Virus record (IMG/VR): IMGVR_UViG_3300008117_001142
Span: 1-24,689 of that record
Origin: a virus
DNA length: 24,689 nt
Direction: 5' to 3' (one strand)
This document shows, piece by piece, positions 17,611 to 24,689 of this stretch (positions are counted from its first letter, which is position 1; every line of letters starts with the position of its first letter). The notes below the pieces were generated by a model that saw nothing but the letters and a program-made list of their open reading frames with translations, did not search any database and was not told where the DNA came from. Both the position numbers and the translations under genes were made by a program.

Positions 17611-18519
17611 ATGGCAATAGGTTCATACGGCACAATTAGACCTTCAGATGTTTCACCTGAAGATGTACAAATAATAATGAATTACACTCCATCAAGGGAT
17701 GTTACGGATAACTTTACCCTAACCCAACTTGACGCACAAACAATTCTTAAGCCTTACTTCAACAATACTCAAACAGGTGGAAATGCTGGTGTTGAGGTAT
17801 TGGGTGGACTATATAATTTAACATTACCTGCAGAGCAATTCAACGCTCTTGGAATCTATACATTGTATTTGAGACCAGCGCAGATTAGAACAAGAATTAC
17901 TGATTGTGGTGTGTTAAATGCGTTACCAAACGTAAAAGGTATTATTATTGATATTACAAATGTACCAACACAGTACCAAAACAAATTTGTACCACAAGGG
18001 TTGGTTGGTTTTAGAATAGAATATCTAAATCCCGATGGTTCAAAGATACCAAATTTCTTTAGAGTTGTTACCTCATCGTTCTTTTGTGAACCAGTTGTAA
18101 CAAATGAAACAAACACAACTCAAAAAAGTATTAGATACAGATATGTTGAGGGTAATTCTAATTTAATATTCTTAACATTATCACCATCTTCATCGCCAAC
18201 AAACAATCCAAATGCAACACCGTTTATTGGACAACCAAACCAAAACATTATAATCTCAAATACCTATTTCAATCCAATTACTTTGGAAATTGAAATGGTT
18301 GAGTACGACGTATCGTCTCTTGCAATTGCTCTTTATGGTAATCAAACCAAATCAATTGATGATGGTATCTATACAATCTATGACTCTCAAAATAACATAT
18401 ACAGACAATACAACTTATATGAAATTAGAGACCAATTTAATGCGTTACTTTACGAGGTTAGACAAAGTAGAGGTAATAACATTGACTTCAGTAAAAACTT
18501 CACAAATATAACAACTTAA
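17611..18519 (+). CDS. Unknown tail/baseplate structural protein (302 aa)
   Basis: A 302-residue protein with no family I can name. The N-terminus MAIGSYGTIRPSDVSPEDVQ is followed by a region with a conserved look (about 55-150: YNLTLPAEQFNALGIYTLYL, then RIEYLNPDGSKIPNFFRV). The middle has a Ser/Pro/Asn-rich linker (about 191-205), and the C-terminus is a charged, probably helical segment (about 265-290). No signal peptide or transmembrane segment is visible. It follows a promoter-like box and precedes the KGTRR-motif gene with a one-base TAATG overlap, so it probably belongs to the same assembly. Confidence 0.75.
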   Translation: MAIGSYGTIRPSDVSPEDVQIIMNYTPSRDVTDNFTLTQLDAQTILKPYFNNTQTGGNAGVEVLGGLYNLTLPAEQFNALGIYTLYLRPAQIRTRITDCGVLNALPNVKGIIIDITNVPTQYQNKFVPQGLVGFRIEYLNPDGSKIPNFFRVVTSSFFCEPVVTNETNTTQKSIRYRYVEGNSNLIFLTLSPSSSPTNNPNATPFIGQPNQNIIISNTYFNPITLEIEMVEYDVSSLAIALYGNQTKSIDDGIYTIYDSQNNIYRQYNLYEIRDQFNALLYEVRQSRGNNIDFSKNFTNITT

Positions 18520-20456
18520 TGGCGGTAAATACCAAAAATACTAAATTCTTTTACCCACCAAGACCAGGTAGTGGTGCAGGTACTTTCTCTGACAACATTG
18601 TAGGATTACAAACTGTTGAAGGTGGAGGACTTACGCAAGGTAATTTTGAGTTTACCACAGGTGTTACAGAAAAAGTTAATAGAACATTCAATGTCGGAGC
18701 TTTCTCCGAACCTATGACGTTGGATTCTATGAACATTGACAGTCTTGAAGAGAGTCGAAGAATATTAGCAACTCAATTTAGAGTTTACCCTAACTTTGAT
18801 ATTACCCAAGTTCTTAATTTCTCAATGTATGGTTCCCTATCTGAAAGATTTAGGGTTTCAATTACTAAGATTATTAATTATTTTCCAGCATCTTTAGACG
18901 TTCAGTTTGCTAATGGTAATTATGTAACTGGAAATACTGCATATGATATTGTTTATGATGTTCAAAATGACGAAACATATTTTAAAGTAAATGTTAATAG
19001 TATTAAAAACCCATTTGATATTGATTATTCAGTTAGTGCCACAACTAATTTGGCGATAAGAGAAATAGTTTCATCTAAGTATAGAAATTTAACTGAGACT
19101 TATTTGGATTATTGTATTAGTATTAATGATAACATATTCAAAATATTAGCTTTTGTTCCATCTCAAACATTATCTTCAGGTGAACTAACATTTTATGTTT
19201 CAGGAGCTCCGTTTGGTACGACCGCAACAACAATCAACGATGAATACCAGATTAGACCTAATGACTATATAGTTGACAAGTCCTTTCAAGAAGATTTTGA
19301 TGAAGTTGAAAAGTTTTTATTGAATAGATTAGTTAGACCTGAATACACTGCGGTATTCCAAGTACCTGCACAAAATGAATATGGTCAGACTTATACGAAT
19401 TACCAACAAGTGACTTGGCCAAAAAATGGTCCGTGGAACTTAGATATTAGTTCGTTTTTATTCGATAATTATTTGGAGCAAATTCAAGCGATTGCGGTAG
19501 AATTAGATTCATTTAAAACAAATTTAATTTCAAGATTCTTAGTTTCAGATTCATTAAAAGAATTTGATACTTTAGGTAGAAAAGTTGAAAAGATATTTCA
19601 AATTTACGGTAGAAGTTTCGACCAAATAAAACAATTTATTGAAGGATTAGCTTACATGAATTCTGTAAACTATAATCCATCAAACGATATACCATCACAG
19701 TTATTAGTTAATTTATCTCAAACTTTAGGATGGTCATCTAATTTCTCACCAATTACAAATGAAGATTTCTTATCGTCTGTATTTGGTAACACTGCCACAC
19801 CAACTTATCCTGGATATGCCAGAGCTTTAACACCTACAGAATTAAATTATGCTTATTATAGAAACTTAATTCTTAACGCTTCTTATCTTTTCAAATCAAA
19901 AGGTACAAGAAGGTCTGTTGAGTTTTTATTAAGATTAATTGGTGCACCTGATTCTTTAATTGAATACAACGAACACATTTATTTGGCCGACCAAAAAATT
20001 AATTTAGACCAATTCTATACTCAATGGGCTCAAATTTCAGGTGGAACATATGTTCAAGAAACACCAACATATGCTGTAGGCCAAACATATAGTATTCACG
20101 GTCAAATATTTACGGCATTTACAACAAATGCTACATACCAAGATGTGAATATCACATTAGAGAATTACCCAATAGATTTTGAGGGTTATCCAAACGCACC
20201 TGTTAATACTGAAAATTATTTCTTCCAAATCGGTGCAGGTTGGTATGAACAAACTCCACAACATAGAAGTCCTGACGAGGTTACGATTACAGGAAATGTG
20301 TTTACAGGTCAAAATTTTAATATCCAAACACAATTACAACCATTCACATATGGTCAGACTTATTTAAATAGATTTAGAGATTTCCCTTACATGACTGAAG
20401 GGTTTAAACTTCAGAAGATTGTTGATAATAATAAGTCAACAATCAAGAAACTATGA
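18519..20456 (+). CDS. Baseplate/tail protein with gpI-like 'KGTRR' motif
   Basis: A 645-residue structural protein. Residues about 455-480 read YLFKSKGTRRSVEFLLRLIG, resembling the 'l.r.kGT...l...l...g' motif of phage tail protein I and related baseplate wedge components. That suggests a wedge position comparable to P2 gpI or part of T4 gp7, but the similarity is local. Upstream there is a helical, charged region (about 325-385). The start ATG overlaps the previous stop (TAATG). The frame ends in CTA-TGA-T; the +1 frame continues as DYPIPESGLTVGY with no ATG for a further 130 bases or so. The protein is therefore probably either split or longer than this frame. Confidence 0.75.
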   Translation: MAVNTKNTKFFYPPRPGSGAGTFSDNIVGLQTVEGGGLTQGNFEFTTGVTEKVNRTFNVGAFSEPMTLDSMNIDSLEESRRILATQFRVYPNFDITQVLNFSMYGSLSERFRVSITKIINYFPASLDVQFANGNYVTGNTAYDIVYDVQNDETYFKVNVNSIKNPFDIDYSVSATTNLAIREIVSSKYRNLTETYLDYCISINDNIFKILAFVPSQTLSSGELTFYVSGAPFGTTATTINDEYQIRPNDYIVDKSFQEDFDEVEKFLLNRLVRPEYTAVFQVPAQNEYGQTYTNYQQVTWPKNGPWNLDISSFLFDNYLEQIQAIAVELDSFKTNLISRFLVSDSLKEFDTLGRKVEKIFQIYGRSFDQIKQFIEGLAYMNSVNYNPSNDIPSQLLVNLSQTLGWSSNFSPITNEDFLSSVFGNTATPTYPGYARALTPTELNYAYYRNLILNASYLFKSKGTRRSVEFLLRLIGAPDSLIEYNEHIYLADQKINLDQFYTQWAQISGGTYVQETPTYAVGQTYSIHGQIFTAFTTNATYQDVNITLENYPIDFEGYPNAPVNTENYFFQIGAGWYEQTPQHRSPDEVTITGNVFTGQNFNIQTQLQPFTYGQTYLNRFRDFPYMTEGFKLQKIVDNNKSTIKKL

Positions 20457-21354
20457 TTACCCAATTCCTGAATCAGGTTTAACGGTTGGTTATCCTGTAC
20501 CAGGTGGAGTTGATTGGACGTATGTTGACCCCAAGCCTAAGAAGAAAACATTCTTTGAATTCTCCCAAACTTTTTGGCAGAATATGATTAACACTCGAAA
20601 CAGACAATACATCTCTGATGGTAAAACGGGTGGTTATCCTACATTACAATCTATTTGGTGGAAATACATTGAATCAGAACAAACTGTTGGATTACCTAAC
20701 AACAAGTACACTTATCAAAAGTTAATTGATTATGTGAACGGTATTGGTCCGTATTGGACTAAGTTGGTAGAACAAATGGTTCCAGCAACAACCATTTGGA
20801 ATGGTGGGGTTAGATTGGAAAACTCTGTGTTACACAAACAAAAGTTTGTTTATAGAAGACAAAGAGGATGTCAGTTTGTACCAGTTCCTGTTGACCCATG
20901 TTTCATTATTTCAAACATTTTTGACTATACATGTAGTACAGAATATGTTGATTTCAATATCTATCCATGGTTGAATGGTGACATTGCGGTTTCAAACTTT
21001 GACAGCATTTTGGCAAATAGAATCAACAACATGTTATCATCAAGCGGATTGACATTAACTCAATGTGACCAAAATTCAGTTCAAACTGAATGGTTTGTTG
21101 ACTTACGAATTGCTGGCGATATATTAATACAAGAAACATTCTATAATGGATATGGGTACGATGACGTTCCAACAAATACTGAATGGAGAAATGCTTTGAT
21201 AGATAATTTACCAACATTATACAACTACGGATATACTTACTTCTTAAATGGTAATGAATTAACAATAACCAATTTAAATTGTTTGCCTCAAAATTTACAA
21301 GAGACAGTGGTTTTAAATGTCGGAATAAATATTAATATAGATTGTAGTATATAA
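20419..21354 (+). CDS. Tail/baseplate structural protein, probable +1 continuation of the preceding gene
   Basis: This open frame (from 20395 to its TAA at 21352) is clearly coding but lacks a credible independent start. The only early candidates are TTG codons at 20419 and 20422, and the first ATG is at 20584. An ATG start there would remove TFFEFSQTFWQN, which looks like part of a compact aromatic region continuing as RNRQYISDGKTGGYPTLQS. The more likely reading is that it is the C-terminal part of the 645-residue protein, reached by a +1 shift at 20454. Other visible parts are KFVYRRQRGCQ (about 142-152), a Cys-containing stretch (C151, C160, C170), and a beta-rich C-terminal domain. It ends in a TAATG overlap with the SprB-repeat gene. 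Function unknown. Confidence 0.6.
   Translation: MLIIISQQSRNYDYPIPESGLTVGYPVPGGVDWTYVDPKPKKKTFFEFSQTFWQNMINTRNRQYISDGKTGGYPTLQSIWWKYIESEQTVGLPNNKYTYQKLIDYVNGIGPYWTKLVEQMVPATTIWNGGVRLENSVLHKQKFVYRRQRGCQFVPVPVDPCFIISNIFDYTCSTEYVDFNIYPWLNGDIAVSNFDSILANRINNMLSSSGLTLTQCDQNSVQTEWFVDLRIAGDILIQETFYNGYGYDDVPTNTEWRNALIDNLPTLYNYGYTYFLNGNELTITNLNCLPQNLQETVVLNVGININIDCSI
20451..20457 (+). other. Candidate +1 frameshift or indel site, CTA-TGA-T
   Basis: The upstream frame ends CTA-TGA and the next base is T. Skipping T20454 gives CTA-GAT and joins the downstream frame, which has no ATG of its own nearby. Both frames are open only between 20395 and 20456, so any indel must lie there. P-site slippage from CUA to UAU would pair poorly, which counts against a classical release-factor-2-type mechanism. 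Confidence 0.4.
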
Positions 21355-23489
21355 TGTCAGTTTTTAACTATAACATATCGGTAACGGGGGACTGTTCAAA
21401 CACTAATTCAGGTTCAATCAGTTTATTATTGACTGGTGGTACACCTCCTTACACAGTACAATGGTTAAGTCCTGTTTTATCTCCTGATATTGTAACTACA
21501 TTACCTGCGGTTAAGACAGGGTTAAGCGCCACAACATATGCGGTTAGGGTTAATGATAGTACCCTACCAACAAACTCTGAATTTTATATTAACATCCCCG
21601 TATCAAGTGGGGTGTGTGCTAGTATTGTATCTGTTGTAGATACGACGTGTGGAATTAATAATGGCTCTGTGACAGGAACCTCAACATCTGATTATTCATC
21701 AACCAATTTTTATTTATACCATGGGGATGGTGTATTTTCACAATCTGCAATTACCAACCAACAAACTGTTGTATTTGGTAGTTTAACTGCGGGAACATAT
21801 TATATGACGGTTGAAGATTTGGGTGGATGTACTGCACAAACTTCTAACTTCATTGTTGAAGATTCTCCGTCATTAAACTATGGATTATATGCCGTACCAA
21901 ACTCTTCTTGCGGTGGAAGTCCTATGGGTAAAATCATGATTACGGGATTGACAGGTCATCCACCTTTTAGTTATTCTTGGAGTACAAGTGCGACGGGGTC
22001 GACTGTAACAGGTTTAACTGCGGGGGTTTATTCTGTTGATGTTACCGATGGTTATGGGTGTGTTAAAACTGAGACGGCAACTATTAATGATATTGCTCCT
22101 CTTGGTTTTGGAACATTTACCGCAACCCAACCTACTTGTTTTTCTGCCAACGGTGTATTAACAATTCAGATTACGGGTGGAACTGCACCTTATTATTACT
22201 CTGCATCGACAGGGGATGTTGTTGTTCAATATGCAACAAGTTGGACATTGTCAGGGTTATCACCAGGTAATTATAGTATAAGTGTCACCGACGCAGGTTT
22301 ATGTACCTTTACTCAAGGAACCGTATTAACTTCGCCAAATGGAATAACTTCCGTAAGTATAAACACTCAAGGTTCTACATGTTCGAGTAGTGGTGGTACT
22401 ATTAGTGTCGCGGTTAATGGGGGAACATCGCCATATACTTATACATTAATTTACCCTAATGGTAATGTTTTAAATGTTGCCAATTCACAAACAAATCAAT
22501 TATTTTCTAATTTATATTCGGGAACATATACAGTTTCAGTTGCAGATGCTTCAGGTTGTTTTTATATGGATGAGGTTACTTTAATTGCGACAAATACATT
22601 CACAATTTCAACACAAACAACAGGTACGACTTGTAATCAAAATAATGGATACATAACTGTAACCAAAACAACTGGTGGTGAACCTCCATATGATTATTCA
22701 TTGGATGGTTTGGTAAATGTGTTGGATACTTCGCAATCGGCCGTGACATTCAATAATGTGTCTTCAGGTCAACATACAATTACGGTTACTGATAATACAG
22801 GTTGTACTCAGACATTACAAGTTTATGTGAATGAAAGTCCATCATTAAATTATAGCTTATATAATACATCTTGTGGTAATGGTTCAAATGGTTCAATAAC
22901 TGCATTTATTTCTTCAGGGGAACCTCCATTTACATATGTTTGGTCACCTAATGTACCAAACAACCCACAACAAATTCAAGTAAGTGGTCTTACTGCGGGA
23001 ACATACAATGTTACCATCATAGATAGTAATGGTTGTTCATTACAAAGATTTACCGATATTACTTGTGATGCAAATTACGCTTCTTATCAGACATATGTGA
23101 TGGGGTCGGAAGTGTTTAACATCCAATCACAAACAAAATATGGTTTGTTACAAATGTTAAATGATGGATTTGACGATTTAACATCGGGTAATACAAGTTG
23201 TAGTTTAATTTCTGCGACTTATACTGTGAATGTTTCGGTTAATCCGTTAGGTTTAACCGCGAGTGATACTTTCTTTACAACTACTTCATTAGTTGTTGCG
23301 CCAACTGATAATGAATACTATGACACGGTTGTTAGTTTGTTACAAACAATACCTGGTATTGGAAATGTTACTGTAGATGCAGGTAACAATCAAATAACAA
23401 TTGAGACAAATCCAAATAGTAATAGTTTGGATGGTCAAGAAATCATTGTTGAGTTATTAATCGTTTATGATACAATTTGTTTGACATGA
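21354..23489 (+). CDS. Tail adhesin with seven SprB-type repeat modules
   Basis: A 711-residue protein built from about seven Ig-like modules of the SprB-repeat type, known from Bacteroidetes gliding adhesins. Each full module starts near a TC or SC, continues with GGTPPYTYSW-like sequence, then a GLTAGTYSVTVTD-like strand, and ends with GC. Approximate modules are 1-75, 97-160, 184-236, 260-316, 341-402, 424-484 and 505-561; the first lacks the usual Cys pair. Module 3 (HPPFSYSWS, then LTAGVYSVDVTDGYGC) is the clearest. The C-terminal domain (565-711) is different and ends with a beta-rich region. There is no signal peptide, fitting a virion protein. It starts in a TAATG overlap. Likely role: exposed fibre or adhesin at the tail tip; the receptor is unknown. 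Confidence 0.85.
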   Translation: MSVFNYNISVTGDCSNTNSGSISLLLTGGTPPYTVQWLSPVLSPDIVTTLPAVKTGLSATTYAVRVNDSTLPTNSEFYINIPVSSGVCASIVSVVDTTCGINNGSVTGTSTSDYSSTNFYLYHGDGVFSQSAITNQQTVVFGSLTAGTYYMTVEDLGGCTAQTSNFIVEDSPSLNYGLYAVPNSSCGGSPMGKIMITGLTGHPPFSYSWSTSATGSTVTGLTAGVYSVDVTDGYGCVKTETATINDIAPLGFGTFTATQPTCFSANGVLTIQITGGTAPYYYSASTGDVVVQYATSWTLSGLSPGNYSISVTDAGLCTFTQGTVLTSPNGITSVSINTQGSTCSSSGGTISVAVNGGTSPYTYTLIYPNGNVLNVANSQTNQLFSNLYSGTYTVSVADASGCFYMDEVTLIATNTFTISTQTTGTTCNQNNGYITVTKTTGGEPPYDYSLDGLVNVLDTSQSAVTFNNVSSGQHTITVTDNTGCTQTLQVYVNESPSLNYSLYNTSCGNGSNGSITAFISSGEPPFTYVWSPNVPNNPQQIQVSGLTAGTYNVTIIDSNGCSLQRFTDITCDANYASYQTYVMGSEVFNIQSQTKYGLLQMLNDGFDDLTSGNTSCSLISATYTVNVSVNPLGLTASDTFFTTTSLVVAPTDNEYYDTVVSLLQTIPGIGNVTVDAGNNQITIETNPNSNSLDGQEIIVELLIVYDTICLT

Positions 23490-23845
23490 CACAAGTAAGA
23501 ATAACTGAAATAACGGGGGGGACATACCCTATTGATGTATACATTTCAGATGTGTATGGTAACTATCAAACTTTACTTGGTACGATTGACCCTGGACCTG
23601 TCCCACCAATTGTTGAGTACAATACGGTAATACCTTCTATATTCAACACCGCACCTGAAATCATGTTAACATTAACGGATGATAATGGGTGTAGTATTTT
23701 TAAATTATTACAGTGTACTTTTGGTTGTACATTCCAAATCACAATTGAAATGGCGTCTTGTGTTGTCAATATTGATATTCAAGAGTCAAATTGTACTGTT
23801 AATATCGAAATTCAACCTGAAAGTTGTGTTGTTACGTTAGATTAA
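23486..23845 (+). CDS. Small Cys-repeat tail protein
   Basis: A 119-residue protein starting at the ATG that overlaps the preceding TGA (ATGA); a TTG nine bases upstream is less likely. The first part (about 1-70) resembles a single SprB-like module, ending LTLTDDNGC. The C-terminus consists of four short strands of about ten residues with the pattern C-x-V-x-I-x-I (GCTFQITIEM, SCVVNIDIQ, NCTVNIEIQ, SCVVTLD). Such evenly spaced Cys-led strands suggest a ladder-like or trimeric beta structure, as seen in fibre tips, but this is inference. It is followed by a 70-base gap and then a mucin-like gene. Confidence 0.72.
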   Translation: MTQVRITEITGGTYPIDVYISDVYGNYQTLLGTIDPGPVPPIVEYNTVIPSIFNTAPEIMLTLTDDNGCSIFKLLQCTFGCTFQITIEMASCVVNIDIQESNCTVNIEIQPESCVVTLD

Positions 23846-23892
23846 ACTTTCCAATATTTTTAATTCCTTTAAATGAAATAGTATTGTTGTGG

Positions 23893-23899
23893 TATTTAT
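23893..23899 (+). promoter_or_regulatory. Candidate TATTTAT promoter-like box
   Basis: The TATTTAT core of the boxes at 9115 and 17586 recurs here, 23 bases before the ATG at 23916, in a 70-base gap that otherwise shows only AT-rich sequence. Weak on its own; supported by the similar distance to the start codon. Confidence 0.3.
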
Positions 23900-23915
23900 T
23901 AAATAAAAACATATA

Positions 23916-24689
23916 ATGTCCACATATCTTATTTCAGTTACAAACGAAGCCCCTGGGTGCGGTACAGAAATCGAACAACAACTTACGATTACTGGTTGTA
24001 CTAGTTATATAGTTAGATTAGCTTCAAATTCAAATGCTTTAGGTCCATTTAATGTTTATGTTGACAATGTTCTTTACTATTCGGCACAAACAAGAACCCA
24101 AATGCTTAACGGAGTTGTAATAACTCTTGAATGTGTTACGCCTACACCAAGTGCGACACCAACGCTAACACCAACTCCAACACAAACTGACCCACTAACA
24201 GGTGCAACACCAACACCTACGATTACCACTACAAATACTGGAACCCCAACTCCAACACCAACATTATCTCAAGCACCGACAGGTACTCCAAGTGAGACAC
24301 CAACAAATACTCCTTCAATTACTCCGAGTCAAACTGAAACTCAAACACCTACGGTAACTCAAACTCCAACAGTAACTCCTTCAATTACTCCAAGCGAAAC
24401 TACAACTCAGACTCCTACAGTGACTGAAACGCCAACACTTACACCAACAACTACTACTACGTTAACTGCAACTCAAACACCAACTGAAACTGCGACACCA
24501 ACAGTAACTCCTTCAGTTACTCCAAGTGAAACCGCAACTCAAACACCAACAGTAACTCAAACACCAACACTTACTCCAACAACTACTACTACGTTAACTG
24601 CGACTCAAACTCCTACTGAAACTGCAACACCAACTGTAACTCCAAGTGAGACGCCAACTAATACTCCTACAGTAACTCAAACACCTACT
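23916..24689 (+). CDS. Thr/Pro-rich mucin-like tail fibre protein (3' truncated by window)
   Basis: An open frame of 258 codons from ATG 23916 to the window edge without a stop. Residues 1-73 form a small Cys-containing beta domain (C15, C28, C73; [13 protein letters not shown]), possibly related to the start of the preceding small protein (PIDVYISDV). From about residue 74 on the sequence is almost entirely Thr, Pro, Ser, Gln, Glu and Ala in TPT-, TPS- and TQTPT-like units, with a 44-residue tandem repeat. Such a segment should be an extended, flexible stalk and a possible O-glycosylation target. A C-terminal binding domain may lie beyond the window. The frame and the codon-level repeat make coding very likely. 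Confidence 0.82.
   Translation, partial: MSTYLISVTNEAPGCGTEIEQQLTITGCTSYIVRLASNSNALGPFNVYVDNVLYYSAQTRTQMLNGVVITLECVTPTPSATPTLTPTPTQTDPLTGATPTPTITTTNTGTPTPTPTLSQAPTGTPSETPTNTPSITPSQTETQTPTVTQTPTVTPSITPSETTTQTPTVTETPTLTPTTTTTLTATQTPTETATPTVTPSVTPSETATQTPTVTQTPTLTPTTTTTLTATQTPTETATPTVTPSETPTNTPTVTQTPT
24375..24638 (+). repeat. Two tandem copies of a 132-base (44-codon) Thr/Pro repeat
   Basis: Copies 24375-24506 and 24507-24638 align without gaps at an offset of 132 bases, differing mainly at third codon positions (for example CAA versus CAG, ACA versus ACT). They encode TPS[IV]TPSET near the start and [20 protein letters not shown] near the end. A third copy starts at 24639 but lacks the next few codons (TPSETPTN). 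Synonymous divergence implies selection on the protein or an old duplication. Confidence 0.85.

Noticed and set aside
24375-24689. CRISPR array or non-coding tandem repeat
   Set aside because: The repeat keeps codon phase, differs mostly at third positions, has no spacers, and lies in an open frame with a plausible start.

Overview
The window is an AT-rich, gene-dense stretch in which every convincing gene lies on the + strand. Genes overlap or are separated by only a few bases. It reads as part of the genome of a contractile-tailed phage distantly related to T4, joining a DNA-replication and nucleotide module to a baseplate and tail-adhesin module. No tRNA, rRNA, CRISPR array, IS element or integrase was seen. 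The genome continues beyond both ends: the first gene lacks its 5' end and the last lacks its 3' end.

The likely host is a Bacteroidetes (Flavobacteriia-like) bacterium. Three observations support this. A tail protein carries seven SprB-type modules, a repeat known from Bacteroidetes surface adhesins. Almost no gene start has a Shine-Dalgarno sequence; leaders are A-rich instead. The ribonucleotide reductase is of the eukaryote-like class Ia type, which I recall as also common in that phylum. The host call is inference.

Replication and nucleotide module (1-6656): the C-terminal part of a RecA/UvsX recombinase, a T4 RNase H-like 5' nuclease (FEN family), an unknown 150-residue protein, a gp41/DnaB-type replicative helicase, and both subunits of class Ia ribonucleotide reductase with all expected catalytic residues. 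It closes with a clear intrinsic terminator at 6661-6686.

Structural module (6735-24689): gp25-like and gp6-like (baseplate J) wedge proteins. Next comes a 1459-residue protein with a central hydrophobic hairpin and a CxxCxC motif, followed by four proteins that overlap end to start, one with a PKD domain. Then come a conserved-looking unknown, a protein with a 'KGTRR' tail-protein motif, and its probable continuation. Last are a seven-module SprB-like protein, a small Cys-repeat protein, and a Thr/Pro mucin-like protein that runs off the window. Together these look like the baseplate periphery and host-recognition apparatus.

The main oddity is two gene breaks, at 13519 and 20454. In both, an open frame stops at UGA followed by U, and the +1 frame continues with GAU. 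They may be split genes, indels (real or from assembly) or programmed +1 frameshifts. Other points are a recurring TATTTAT box before several genes, a long imperfect palindrome before the 1459-residue gene, and the adhesin architecture itself.
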